64,000 bases of DNA from Chitinophaga sancti (lineage in GTDB: Bacteria; Bacteroidota; Bacteroidia; Chitinophagales; Chitinophagaceae), in the NCBI RefSeq assembly GCF_034087045.1, contig NZ_CP139247.1, positions 8,086,001 to 8,150,000 of the forward strand. The letters are read 5' to 3'. Under the pieces are notes generated by a model. It was not told the origin of the DNA and did not search any database. It was given only the letters and a program-made list of their open reading frames with translations. Shown one piece after another: positions 37,066 through 45,540 of this stretch (its first letter is position 1; each line of letters begins with the position of its first letter). A program made the translations under genes and the position numbers.

Positions 37066-37213
37066 AACGTGCGCGTTTTGGTGGAATGTAAAGTATAAAA
37101 AGTTTTTAAATAATACCAGGATAAAATCGGCAGCCGGTTTTATCCTGGCCGGTCAATGAATCCGGGCAGCAGGAAGCTGCATAAATTCCTTGGCTTATTT
37201 TTATCTTTATGCT

Positions 37214-37579
37214 ATGATCTCCTGCAACCTCATCGTCATTCGCACCAACAAACTACACGAACAGGCTCAGTTTTACACCGCCCTCGGATTTGAATTCGAA
37301 TACCACCAACATGGAAACGGCCCTATGCACTATGCCAGCAAAGGCACCACTCCCACTTTAGAAATCTACCCGCTCTTAAAATCTCAAACCATTCCTGACG
37401 CAAGTACCCGCCTTGGCTTCTCAGTTGAGAACCCCGATATCATTGTGCAATCCATATTATCATTAGGAGGAAAATTGGTGACACCAGGAGCAGACACCCC
37501 CTGGGGCTACACCGCCGTCATTGCAGATCTCGACGGCCGAAAAATTGAATTAGTTCAGTCTACCTCTTCCGCTCTTTAA
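37214..37579 (+). CDS. VOC-family (glyoxalase/bleomycin-resistance fold) protein
   Basis: I start at the methionine at 37214 (MISCNLIVIRTNKLHEQAQF), eight codons inside the longest frame, because that is where the VOC domain begins. 121 residues make one VOC domain with two beta-alpha-beta-beta-beta modules: FYTALGFEFEYHQHGNGP in the first and TPWGYTAVIADLDGRKIELVQ in the second. The GxxxxExx metal-site glutamate pattern (LDGRKIEL) is present. Substrate not identifiable. Its last codons are the first unit of a degenerate tandem repeat extending 115 bases past the stop. Confidence 0.8.
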   Translation: MISCNLIVIRTNKLHEQAQFYTALGFEFEYHQHGNGPMHYASKGTTPTLEIYPLLKSQTIPDASTRLGFSVENPDIIVQSILSLGGKLVTPGADTPWGYTAVIADLDGRKIELVQSTSSAL

Positions 37580-37695
37580 GTAGAAAAATTGAATGACCCA
37601 TTCTAAGTAAAAAAATTGAATGGTCCAATCTACCCACTCCACTTTCCAATCAGAAAAAAATAAACTGGTCCAGCCTACCTCTCCCGCTCTCTAAG
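37540..37695. repeat. Degenerate tandem repeat derived from the VOC gene end
   Basis: Four units, each starting near AAAAATTGAA or AAAAATAAAC: 37540-37580 (coding, KIELVQSTSSAL), 37584-37608, 37609-37651 and 37652-37695. The first and last share TCTACCTCTTCCGCTCTTTAAG and CCTACCTCTCCCGCTCTCTAAG (two mismatches outside the C/T differences). The fourth overlaps the 3' end of the convergent gene. Confidence 0.6.
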
Positions 37696-37899
37696 CGGGA
37701 AATAATGTGATACCGCCCAGATTATTTTACCCAATGCTTCCTCAGGTAAATCCGGCTTTGTTTCAAATGTAGGCGCCTGACCTTTGTGTCTTAACAATAA
37801 AAACTCATCTTCCTTGAAGCGTATACGCATATGCGAAGTGCCCTGCAATTTTCGCATATAAATAACAGCGCTATCAATCGTGATTTTGCGTCCTGTCAT
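37675..37899 (-). CDS. Small hypothetical protein
   Basis: 74 residues, mostly predicted strand then helix: ITIDSAVIYMRKLQGTSHMR, FKEDEFLLLRHKGQA, then LPEEALGKIIWAVSHYFPL. No signal peptide, no recognised domain. The last residues (RERER) are encoded by the final unit of the tandem repeat, which may have changed its original C-terminus. Convergent with the VOC gene. Confidence 0.5.
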   Translation of the reverse strand: MTGRKITIDSAVIYMRKLQGTSHMRIRFKEDEFLLLRHKGQAPTFETKPDLPEEALGKIIWAVSHYFPLRERER

Positions 37900-38032
37900 A
37901 ATACTATTACATTAACGATATAGGAATGGGGTGTCATTTAGAACCTGTAAGTGTGGTTTTGGTCTTAACATGCCTGAATTGATCGGGCTACTATCAAATT
38001 GTTGTAGCTCCCTCGAAAATTCACCATAAAAT

Positions 38033-38078
38033 TTGGTCGAATGTAAATCTTTTTCTCAAATCTTGGGTGATCGACCAA
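38033..38078. promoter_or_regulatory. Inverted repeat upstream of XRE regulator
   Basis: TTGGTCGA (38033-38040) and TCGACCAA (38071-38078) form a perfect 8-bp inverted repeat 44-89 bases before the start of the XRE gene. A -7-like TATTTTG follows at 38083. Candidate autoregulatory operator. Confidence 0.4.
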
Positions 38079-38121
38079 TAAATATTTTGCTCATTTAGCC
38101 CAACTTGGACGCCACAAGAAA

Positions 38122-38352
38122 ATGGCTCCTGATCAGGTAAAAATATTACTCGTATTCGGCAACAATCTCCGGCAACTCCGGAAGGAAAAGCAGCTTACGT
38201 TACTTGACCTGGAAGTGAGCAGTGGCGTAAATCAGGGAGATATTTCAAGAATCGAAAACGGGAAGAAAAATCTAAGCTTTACTACATTATATAAATTGGC
38301 GAAAGGGTTGGATATGCATCCGTCACAGTTGTTACTCGTTTCTTTTCCTTAA
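38122..38352 (+). CDS. XRE-family HTH transcriptional regulator
   Basis: 76 residues forming a single Cro/C1-type HTH: FGNNLRQLRKEKQLTLLDLE, then the recognition part VSSGVNQGDISRIENGKKN and LYKLAKGLDMHPSQLL. Very short members like this bind DNA as dimers and often regulate themselves or a neighbour. No toxin partner is adjacent on the same strand: the next gene (MFS) is convergent. A perfect inverted repeat lies upstream. Confidence 0.85.
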   Translation: MAPDQVKILLVFGNNLRQLRKEKQLTLLDLEVSSGVNQGDISRIENGKKNLSFTTLYKLAKGLDMHPSQLLLVSFP

Positions 38353-38439
38353 TGTATATTTTGAATTTTATTCAAGCATAAAAAATCATCATAAGTTATA
38401 CATGCCATAGGCAACACGCTTAATCGAAACAACATCTTA

Positions 38440-39714
38440 TCAATGTTTGAATCGCAATGGATTCATTGACCTCATCCACTCTCCATCATGCAGTTTCCGC
38501 TGATGCAATATAAATCCAATCACAATCAATATACCTGCTACACCCTCTGCAAATACCACTGCACTCACGCCTAATCTTTCTGCCAAACTCCCCATTATCA
38601 AACTACCAATCGGCAACACACCCTGATACGCCATGATGTAATAACTCAATGTCCTTGCTCTCATTTCAGAAGATGCATGTGTCTGCAAATATGTATTGAT
38701 CGCAGAGTTCTGCACCATCAAACCTGCACCTGTAAAACCTGTTGCAATCAATGCCAGCCAGATCTGAGAAGAGAATCCTAAACACACGACCGCTACAGCA
38801 AATAAAATACTGGATATAATAGTCAACTGATTCAGATCCCTACCCGGTCTTAACATCGCCATATAAATAGCTCCAAACAATGCACCTAATCCCGCTGCAC
38901 TTTCAAACCAGCTAAACGTTGTGGCATTACCATGAAACACATCTTTTGCAATTGCAGGTAATAAAGTAGTATATGGAATCACCAGCAAACTGGATGCTGC
39001 CAGCATCAATATCAATGAAGATAAATCAGGTGATTCACGCAAGTAATCATATCCCTTCTTCAAATCAGCCCAGATATTTTCTTCTGATTTCTCCTGCTGT
39101 TTAATTTTCAGTTTCATCTGCAACAAACATCCGATTACAAAAAAGAAACTCAAAAAGTTAATCAGGAAACAAATGTCCTCACCAAAAGCACTCAGTATAA
39201 AACCGGCAAATGCGGGTCCTACTAACCTCGCTGCATTAAATGCTGAAGAGTTCAATGCTATGGCATTGGGCAAATCTTCCTTATCCTCTACCAGGTCAAC
39301 CATCAGTGACTGACGAGCCGTGGTATCGAATGTATTTATAATCCCCTGCGCCAGGCTCAGGGTCGCAATCATCATAATATTATAATAGCTCAACCAGACA
39401 ATCAGCGCCAGAATCCCTGCCTGTACCATCAGACCGATCTGGGTAATGAACACAATTTTGTATTTATCATGTCTGTCTATAAAACTCCCTGCATAAGGAG
39501 CAAGCACGAGAGAAGGGATTAAACTTAAAAAGGTAACCAATCCTAATAAAAAGGTAGAGCCCGTGATCCGGTATACTAACCAGCTGATGGCAACTCTTTG
39601 CATCCAGGTACCGATGAGGGAAACGGATTGACCTGTGAAGTGTAATCTGAAGTTCTTGTGTTTAAGTGAACGAAATATAGATGAATTGCTTAAAAATGAC
39701 CTTGCTATCCTCAT
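38440..39714 (-). CDS. MFS transporter (MFS_3/EntS-type exporter)
   Basis: 424 residues with about 12 membrane helices. The opening KHKNFRLHFTGQSVSLIGTW and MQRVAISWLVYRITGSTFLLG, then SFIDRHDKYKIV in the loop between helices 2 and 3, match the MFS_3 group of proton-driven exporters (enterobactin exporter-like). Probable substrates are siderophores or drugs; nothing in the sequence decides. The gene is divergent from a MarR regulator, a classic arrangement in which the regulator represses the exporter. An AAAGTT/AACTTT inverted repeat lies 19-45 bases before its start. Confidence 0.88.
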   Translation of the reverse strand: MRIARSFLSNSSIFRSLKHKNFRLHFTGQSVSLIGTWMQRVAISWLVYRITGSTFLLGLVTFLSLIPSLVLAPYAGSFIDRHDKYKIVFITQIGLMVQAGILALIVWLSYYNIMMIATLSLAQGIINTFDTTARQSLMVDLVEDKEDLPNAIALNSSAFNAARLVGPAFAGFILSAFGEDICFLINFLSFFFVIGCLLQMKLKIKQQEKSEENIWADLKKGYDYLRESPDLSSLILMLAASSLLVIPYTTLLPAIAKDVFHGNATTFSWFESAAGLGALFGAIYMAMLRPGRDLNQLTIISSILFAVAVVCLGFSSQIWLALIATGFTGAGLMVQNSAINTYLQTHASSEMRARTLSYYIMAYQGVLPIGSLIMGSLAERLGVSAVVFAEGVAGILIVIGFILHQRKLHDGEWMRSMNPLRFKH

Positions 39715-39732
39715 ATGCTAAACTAAATTGAT

Positions 39733-39759
39733 AAAGTTACTTTACGAAATTACAACTTT
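39733..39759. promoter_or_regulatory. Candidate MarR operator
   Basis: AAAGTT (39733-39738) and AACTTT (39754-39759) flank a 15-base centre immediately upstream of the MFS start, overlapping a -7-like TAATTTCG on the minus strand. Weak evidence in AT-rich DNA. Confidence 0.3.
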
Positions 39760-39952
39760 TTAAGGAATTCTATTTCACGTAAAAGTTAAAACTGAATCGT
39801 AAACAATGGTAAACCGGGGCCAAATAAGGTCTGATATGGCGTAAAATGAATCAAAATTGATTGGAAAAGAGTGATTTCTTCCATTTCCTGCCAATAGCCT
39901 GGACCTCCATAAATGAGAATATCCCCTGGCTGGAAATTCAAAAAAACTAAAG

Positions 39953-39960
39953 TACCTTTG
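39953..39960 (+). promoter_or_regulatory. Perfect -7 element for MarR gene
   Basis: TACCTTTG fits TAnnTTTG exactly and ends 4 bases before the ATG at 39965, which implies a leaderless or nearly leaderless mRNA if used. Confidence 0.55.
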
Positions 39961-39964
39961 TCAA

Positions 39965-40396
39965 ATGTCTAAAACCTATGAGGTAGCTGCCTCCTTGCGC
40001 AGCACCGTCACTCGCCTCAACAGGCAACTGCGAAAACAAAACATCTCCTCCGCATTCTCCAATGCCGAACTCCTTACCATGGGCTTACTGGACCAACACG
40101 GTAGCATGCTTCCATCTGCCCTTGCAGACCTGGAACGCATCTCTGCACAAGCTATTTCACAGATTATCAATAGATTAGTTGAAGTAGGCGTCGTTGCACG
40201 CACCACCGACGAGTCAGATAAAAGAAAAATCCTTATCTCCCTCACAGAAAGCGGTAAACAACACCTCGACGAAAACCGCCGGATTAAGGAAGAATGGCTC
40301 GTAAAAGCAATGGACAACCTCTTCTCCACAGAAGAGCTTGCACTCATCGAAGCATTCCTTCCCCTCCTCCAACGATTAGCCGAATACAACGGATAA
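39965..40396 (+). CDS. MarR-family transcriptional regulator
   Basis: 143 residues. The winged helix-turn-helix runs from FSNAELLTMGLLDQHG through LADLERISAQAISQIINRL to the wing DESDKRKILISLTESGKQHL, as in MarR/SlyA. Helices at both ends (TRLNRQLRKQ and EELALIEAFLPLLQRLAEY) form the dimer interface. It is divergent from the MFS exporter, 250 bases apart, and probably represses both until a small ligand binds. The start lies just behind a perfect -7 promoter element. Confidence 0.9.
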   Translation: MSKTYEVAASLRSTVTRLNRQLRKQNISSAFSNAELLTMGLLDQHGSMLPSALADLERISAQAISQIINRLVEVGVVARTTDESDKRKILISLTESGKQHLDENRRIKEEWLVKAMDNLFSTEELALIEAFLPLLQRLAEYNG

Positions 40397-40462
40397 CGAC
40401 CACTTAATAAGCAGCCCTATCCAAAAATAAAATTATAAATGTCCTATACGTTATAATATACT

Positions 40463-40470
40463 TATATTTG
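40463..40470 (+). promoter_or_regulatory. Putative -7 element for TPR gene
   Basis: TATATTTG matches TAnnTTTG exactly, 182 bases before the chosen start of the TPR gene. The -33 TTTG is not obvious. Confidence 0.4.
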
Positions 40471-40651
40471 TATAATCAATAGTTTAAATCAGAAATTACA
40501 GGCAATCAGATACTTTAGTGTCTAAATTGACATGGGCATAAGTCAGCAAATGTCAGATTGTAGTAATACAATGTTATTCCATCTGTTTCCAGGAACCCCT
40601 GTGCAGAAGTTTAGCTTGATTATTTATCCGATCCTAGATCCTATGATGACT

Positions 40652-41632
40652 ATGAAACATTTATTTACGCTTCTTCTATTATGCTCTTTGTCCACCACTT
40701 CCATTCTGGCTCAGAATTACAAACAGGAGTTCGAAAAATTATGTGAACAGGGGGATACGGCAAAACAAAAGAAATTGTTAGAAAAGTGGGAAAAAGGCCG
40801 TCCTAACGATGCAGAATTGTACATTGCCTATTTCAATTTCTACGTAAGCAGGAGTAAAACTGAAATTGTTACCAAAGTAACCCACCCTGACGCTGATACA
40901 AAACCCAAAGCCAAAAAGCAAACAGGATATACCAGCGAAATCGGTTACAGAGCTGAACCACTCGGTAAAGGTTTCAAATACATCAACGCCGGCATCGCCA
41001 AGTACCCCGACCGCCTCGATATGCGCTTCGGTAAAGTATATATGCTGGGCGAAACGTACAAATATGCTGCCCTCACGCAGGAACTGGTCAACGTATTAAA
41101 TTACTCCACCACCATCCAGAACAAATGGAAATGGACTGACAACAAATTGCTGGACAAACCTGAAGATTTCATGCTCAGCGCCATCCAGGAATATGTAGCC
41201 ACCATCTACAACTCCGGCAAAAGCCAGGCGGATAACATGAAGGAAATCGCCGAAACCGTACTGAAATACTATCCTAAACATGTGGAAAGTCTGTCAGATC
41301 TCGGTATCGTCTATACCATGAAAGGAGATCTTAATATGGCACTGAGATACTTCCTGAAAGCAAGTGCTATAGAGCCGAAAGACTTTATCGTACTCAACAA
41401 CATCGCGAATATCTACAATAAAAAGAAAGATACCACCAATGCCGTGAAGTACTACGAACAGGCATTGAAATTTGGGGACACCGAAGCAAAAGAACTCGCT
41501 AATAAAGAACTGAAAAGATTAACGAGAAAACCAGCTGCTACAAATTCTGCTGCGAAAACAAAATCAACTGCAACAGCAAAGAAACCAGCCGCCACCTCCA
41601 CAAACAAAAAGGCCCCTAAGAAAAAATCTTAA
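40652..41632 (+). CDS. Secreted TPR-repeat protein with basic tail
   Basis: I place the start at 40652 (MKHLFTLLLLCSLSTTSILAQ), which gives a clean signal peptide; the frame is open 40 codons further upstream. 326 residues. TPR-like helices include AIQEYVATIYNSGKSQADNM, ESLSDLGIVYTMKGDLNMAL and VLNNIANIYNKKKDTTNAVK. The last 35 residues are a low-complexity Ala/Thr/Lys tail (KTKSTATAKKPAATSTNKK). Probable periplasmic protein-interaction scaffold; no partner is indicated by neighbours. Codon use is core-like. Confidence 0.82.
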   Translation: MKHLFTLLLLCSLSTTSILAQNYKQEFEKLCEQGDTAKQKKLLEKWEKGRPNDAELYIAYFNFYVSRSKTEIVTKVTHPDADTKPKAKKQTGYTSEIGYRAEPLGKGFKYINAGIAKYPDRLDMRFGKVYMLGETYKYAALTQELVNVLNYSTTIQNKWKWTDNKLLDKPEDFMLSAIQEYVATIYNSGKSQADNMKEIAETVLKYYPKHVESLSDLGIVYTMKGDLNMALRYFLKASAIEPKDFIVLNNIANIYNKKKDTTNAVKYYEQALKFGDTEAKELANKELKRLTRKPAATNSAAKTKSTATAKKPAATSTNKKAPKKKS

Positions 41633-41640
41633 GGACCTTT
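41608..41640 (+). terminator. Terminator overlapping the TPR gene end
   Basis: AAAGGCCCCTAAGA pairs with TCTTAAGGACCTTT with two mismatches. It includes the stop codon of the TPR gene. Confidence 0.5.
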
Positions 41641-41664
41641 AAAAGTGGTTTACACGACGTTCTT

Positions 41665-42033
41665 TTACTTAATTGATTGTAAAAGATTGCAGAACTCTAA
41701 CTTCTGATCCGATGTAAGGAACGAGTTAGCTATCGTTTCATTGATTAAATCGCTGGTTAGAGAGAATTCATCATAAAGATCATTTTGTTCGACACCGTAC
41801 TTTTTAGCGGTCGAAAATCTTACGGCCATTAAGATCTCTTTTGAGGGAACCTTTTTTTCTACCAGCAACGGTCTGATGGAATACAACATTTCGTTATTGG
41901 CAATTTCCAACTTCTTAATGTAGTCAGTCTTGCCATGTCGGGAAAAGAAATGTCGTGTCAATAAAAAAACAATCAAGGAAACAAAAATTCCAAAGATTGC
42001 TACGTAGACAGTGCTATCTTGTAAGTGTATCAT
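41665..42033 (-). CDS. Single-pass membrane protein, function unknown
   Basis: 122 residues. One membrane helix near 9-27 (VYVAIFGIFVSLIVFLLTRHF) is followed by a basic stretch and about 90 soluble residues of mostly helix (IKKLEIANNEMLYSIRPLL, ILMAVRFSTAKKYGV, FLTSDQKLEFCNLLQSI). The helix-then-basic order suggests an N-out, cytoplasmic C-terminus. No domain recognised. Convergent with the TPR gene. Confidence 0.7.
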   Translation of the reverse strand: MIHLQDSTVYVAIFGIFVSLIVFLLTRHFFSRHGKTDYIKKLEIANNEMLYSIRPLLVEKKVPSKEILMAVRFSTAKKYGVEQNDLYDEFSLTSDLINETIANSFLTSDQKLEFCNLLQSIK

Positions 42034-42174
42034 AGGTAAACTAAAAATGAGCGTATAAATACATTCAAAATATACGCAATGTATGGGGGATTAGTTTGAT
42101 AAAACCTGTGCAACAAACGAGATTTATATTGCAATTTTTATTATTACGTAACAAGTAACTGGGTATCAACATGA

Positions 42175-42271
42175 TTCCAGAAGGATATTATTTTTTTACT
42201 TTCTGGAACCTGAGTACTGGTACTTAAAAACGACAGAGAGGTTTCTCCCCTTCGGTGAAACCTCTCTGTCG
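42175..42271. terminator. Two hairpins between the GH92 gene and the membrane-protein gene
   Basis: Hairpin 1: TTCCAGAA (42175-42182) with TTCTGGAA (42201-42208). Hairpin 2: CGACAGAGAGGTTTC (42231-42245) with GAAACCTCTCTGTCG (42257-42271), a perfect 15-bp stem with an 11-base loop, 53 bases past the GH92 stop. The second is the better terminator for GH92. Confidence 0.6.
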
Positions 42272-42323
42272 GATATAGCCCTACGGGCGGCCTGGAAATG
42301 CAAGCTGAATGTAGAAATGTACG

Positions 42324-44429
42324 CTAGAAATGCGGCTTATCACCCATCTCTAATTCCAATACCCCACCAGCCATTAACTCCCCGTGTGTAAAAAACAAAT
42401 CCTTCCGCTCCTTCCCATTCATCTTCACCCCCTGTACATATTTGTTCACCACTGAACAATTATGTGCCACCATTGTAAAATCCTTCCCATTCTCCAAATG
42501 CACCACCACTTTACTAAATACAGGACTACCAATGGTATACACAGGCTCCCCCGCCGTGACAGGATAAAACCCCATCGATGAAAACACTACAAACGCACTC
42601 ATTCCTCCCCCATCTTCGTCTCCCGGTATCCCAAACTCATTGTCTTTGAACCATATATCCAGCAATGAACGTATCATCCTTTGCGTTTTCCACCCCTTCC
42701 CTATATAATTATATAAGTACGGAATATGAAAACCCGGCTCATTCCCCATCGAAAACTGCCCTACTAACCCCGTCGCATCCGGAAACTTCGCCCAAAACTG
42801 GTACCGCTGTCTGCCCAGACCCGCATGAAACAAGGTATCCAGCCTTCGCTCAAATCCCTGCTTCCCTCCCATCATCTCAATCAATGCAGGAATATTAAAT
42901 GCTACCTGCCACTGGTACGTCCAGCCATTATTCTCATCATAATAATCCCTGCCCCCAGGTCCTCCATCCCATCCCGGATCTATATCTATCCAATCATGCT
43001 GTTTATCCTTTGGCATGAAAAACCCTTTCTCCCCATTCCACAAATTCAAATAAGCCCTTGACCGCACGTTAAAAAACTCCGCATCATCGGCATGCTTCAA
43101 TTCTTTCGCCAGTTCACCCAATGCCCAGTCGTCATAACTATGCCCTAACGTGACCGCCACTGCCTGTCTTTTTTCAAATGTATCTACAGCTGCCACTGTT
43201 TCCCGCTCACCAGGCTTTAATGCCGGATAATAACCATGCTGTGCATAAAATATATCCAACGGCGTTAGCCCTCCATTTCTCCACGGCAACATCGTCGCCC
43301 GCAATGCATTCTTCTTCATCCCCTCATATGCTTTCTCCATTTCCGGAATATGCAATCCTTTTCTATATGCATCCAAAAATACTATCGTAGAATGAAACCC
43401 ATTCATACACGGATGATCCCCATATACTCTCGGAAATGTAGGCATCCATCCACTCTGCTCATACATCCGTACATAAGATGCTAACATATCTTCTTCCTGG
43501 TGCGGATGCAATATCATTCTCAATGGATGCATGGCCTGGTAAGTATCCCACGTTGCATCATCCACATAAAAAGGCCGCACATCTGCATGCACCTGTTTAT
43601 CGAAACCACTGTAATAAGCACCTTCTTCACTGATATTCACCATGCGCTCATGAAACCTGTACAACGCTGTAAAAAACGAACGCCGCTGTGCTGCTGTACC
43701 ACCTTCTACACTAACCTGGTTCATCACACGGCGCCATGCTGCCTCCGCCGATTTTTTTATTTCATTAAATCCTTTCCCGGCCAACTCCTGTTCAAAGCTC
43801 ACTTTCGCTGCAGCCACACTGATATAAGAGATGGCATATCGCAATGACACAACACTATCTTTAAAAGTTAACGAAGCATCGTAAGGCGTGTCAAACTGCC
43901 CATATAAATACACTTTCGTATCACCATGATATAAACTCGTTCCTGTTATCTCTCCATTCCCATTCAGCACCCAGTTATCCACAGGTGATAACAATACGCG
44001 ATGTGCTCCATGTGCAGGATACGTAAACCTGTACATACCGCATTTTCGACCGGGCGCATATTCTACCTGTATCTGATCTTCAACCAGCCAGTTACGATAA
44101 TACCATGGATGAATCTCTTCCTGCTCATGATCATACAGCTGTTTCCTTTCCCATCCCGTACTATCTGTTACAGGTTTTATACAAAATACCTCTCCTGCAT
44201 TATGCCCTACTACCTGTAAGGGAAATGCAGTGATCTGATCATCGGTATAATCCTTTCGGATAGGATACACCCTGATCATCTGGTTAGGTCGATGCAATTG
44301 TGGTTTAGTTGTTTGTAATAACGGTGAGATATTACCAATCGTTGGGTCTATATATTGTTCATTTCCTGCAGGCGCTGCCGGGCGGCAACAACACAGCAGT
44401 AATAGTGGAATAAGTACAGCAGGTCGCAC
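42324..44429 (-). CDS. GH92-family alpha-mannosidase-like enzyme (divergent subgroup)
   Basis: 701 residues. Signal peptide with a cysteine-rich lipobox-like LLLLCCC. GH92 marks in order: WDTYQAMHPLRMILHP, GWMPTFPRVYGDHPCMNGFH, DPGWDGGPGGRDYY, the acid motif GNEPGFHIPYLYNY (Glu564) and FGIPGDEDGGGMSAFVVFSS. The family are calcium-dependent exo-alpha-mannosidases. The N-terminus (YIDPTIGNISPLLQTTKPQL, HRPNQMIRVYP) differs from the usual NPFIGTGGHGHTFPGA start, marking a subgroup whose specificity I cannot state. Last gene of PUL C; a terminator (44540-44569) separates it from the upstream phosphatase-fold gene, so expression may be independent or attenuated. Confidence 0.87.
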   Translation of the reverse strand: MRPAVLIPLLLLCCCRPAAPAGNEQYIDPTIGNISPLLQTTKPQLHRPNQMIRVYPIRKDYTDDQITAFPLQVVGHNAGEVFCIKPVTDSTGWERKQLYDHEQEEIHPWYYRNWLVEDQIQVEYAPGRKCGMYRFTYPAHGAHRVLLSPVDNWVLNGNGEITGTSLYHGDTKVYLYGQFDTPYDASLTFKDSVVSLRYAISYISVAAAKVSFEQELAGKGFNEIKKSAEAAWRRVMNQVSVEGGTAAQRRSFFTALYRFHERMVNISEEGAYYSGFDKQVHADVRPFYVDDATWDTYQAMHPLRMILHPHQEEDMLASYVRMYEQSGWMPTFPRVYGDHPCMNGFHSTIVFLDAYRKGLHIPEMEKAYEGMKKNALRATMLPWRNGGLTPLDIFYAQHGYYPALKPGERETVAAVDTFEKRQAVAVTLGHSYDDWALGELAKELKHADDAEFFNVRSRAYLNLWNGEKGFFMPKDKQHDWIDIDPGWDGGPGGRDYYDENNGWTYQWQVAFNIPALIEMMGGKQGFERRLDTLFHAGLGRQRYQFWAKFPDATGLVGQFSMGNEPGFHIPYLYNYIGKGWKTQRMIRSLLDIWFKDNEFGIPGDEDGGGMSAFVVFSSMGFYPVTAGEPVYTIGSPVFSKVVVHLENGKDFTMVAHNCSVVNKYVQGVKMNGKERKDLFFTHGELMAGGVLELEMGDKPHF

Positions 44430-44539
44430 AAAATTTTTATTGATTTAATAAGACAAAAAAAGAGGGTATACCAGGAATTAATAAACCTCCTCCAAATTGC
44501 TTAAAGGACTACCTATTCCCATAGGTACCCGAAAAAAAT

Positions 44540-44569
44540 GAGGCCGTATCTTATTGTTGATACGGCCTC
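44540..44569 (-). terminator. Terminator between EEP and GH92 genes
   Basis: GAGGCCGTATC pairs with GATACGGCCTC (11 bp, loop 8), A-rich on the far side. The stem core equals that of the terminator at 16418-16457. Confidence 0.7.
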
Positions 44570-44594
44570 TGGGTTTCCGCAGGATAGTAGAAAA

Positions 44595-45521
44595 TTATTT
44601 TAAGCTAATTACCGCCATTACAGGGAAGTGATCTGATGGCTCTCTCGCAGTATACTTTTCCAAACCCACTTCTTTCGGGAAGTTGCCGGAATCAGTCTTT
44701 GATGCATTTGCATCTTTACTGCGATAAGTATCTGTCAGTATACCATACTTCTGCACTTTGAACTGTTTGGTCAGGAAGATGTGATCGATACGGCTGTCAG
44801 TCTTACTATTAGGTTTGAATGCATTAAACGTACCGTTCAGCGCATAACGTAAAGCAGTGGTTTCATATGCATCTTTCAGTAAGCCTGAATTATTGATCAG
44901 CTGGTAAGATTCATTGGTTTGATCTACGTTGAAATCACCTGTCAGGATAGTCGGTGTATTACCCGCCATTGTCTTAATCTTCGACATTACCAGCTTTGCA
45001 CTCTCTGCTCTCGCTACTACACCAATATGATCCATGTGCAGGTTGAAGAAAAAGAAAGTAAAACCGGTTTTGATTTCTTTGAATTTACCCCATGAACAAA
45101 TTCTTGGCAACACGGCATCCCATCCTTTATTAGGCTTGTCTGTCACTGTAGACATCCAGAAATCTCCCTTTTCCAGCAGTTTAAATTTCGCGGTATTATA
45201 GAAGATAGCAGAATGTTCTCCTTTATCTTTTCCATCATCACGACCTACACCGATGTAAGCATAACCGGGCAAACTGTCTTTGATATTTTCCAGCTGATCT
45301 TTCAGACACTCCTGTGTGCCGAAGATATCAAACCCGTGAAAACGAATTAACGACGTGATCACCGGGTACCGTTGTTGCCATCCATCGCCGCGCTCTACAT
45401 CACCATTGTCATGGTTATTGTTGCGCATGTTGTAAGTGCCTACCGTAAATTGCTGTGCCATCACAGCGGTGGTCATTACGGCAAAGCCAACCATCATTAA
45501 GAACCATTTTTTCATCTGCAT
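44595..45521 (-). CDS. Secreted endonuclease/exonuclease/phosphatase (EEP) fold protein
   Basis: 308 residues. Signal peptide at 1-22 (MKKWFLMMVGFAVMTTAVMAQ); the start may be the third residue (MKK). EEP signature: FTVGTYNMRNNN, metal-binding Glu in FGTQECLKDQ, NLHMDHIGVVARAES, ILTGDFNVDQTNESY and the terminal catalytic pair SRIDHIFLTK and EPSDHFPVMAVI. Members hydrolyse phosphodiesters or phosphomonoesters (nucleic acid, sphingomyelin, inositol phosphates). In a SusC/SusD-GH92 operon it could remove phosphate or a phosphodiester from a glycan; that is inference. It starts 19 bases after the SusD gene. Confidence 0.88.
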   Translation of the reverse strand: MQMKKWFLMMVGFAVMTTAVMAQQFTVGTYNMRNNNHDNGDVERGDGWQQRYPVITSLIRFHGFDIFGTQECLKDQLENIKDSLPGYAYIGVGRDDGKDKGEHSAIFYNTAKFKLLEKGDFWMSTVTDKPNKGWDAVLPRICSWGKFKEIKTGFTFFFFNLHMDHIGVVARAESAKLVMSKIKTMAGNTPTILTGDFNVDQTNESYQLINNSGLLKDAYETTALRYALNGTFNAFKPNSKTDSRIDHIFLTKQFKVQKYGILTDTYRSKDANASKTDSGNFPKEVGLEKYTAREPSDHFPVMAVISLK

Positions 45522-45540
45522 CTATTTTATGAAATAATAA

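Noticed and set aside
37675..38352. Possible toxin-antitoxin pair (74-residue protein and XRE regulator)
   Set aside because: The genes are divergent with 220 bases between them and the 74-residue protein shows no toxin motif.
40532..40651. 40-codon extension before the TPR protein's signal peptide
   Set aside because: A signal peptide must be N-terminal; the start at 40652 gives a proper one.
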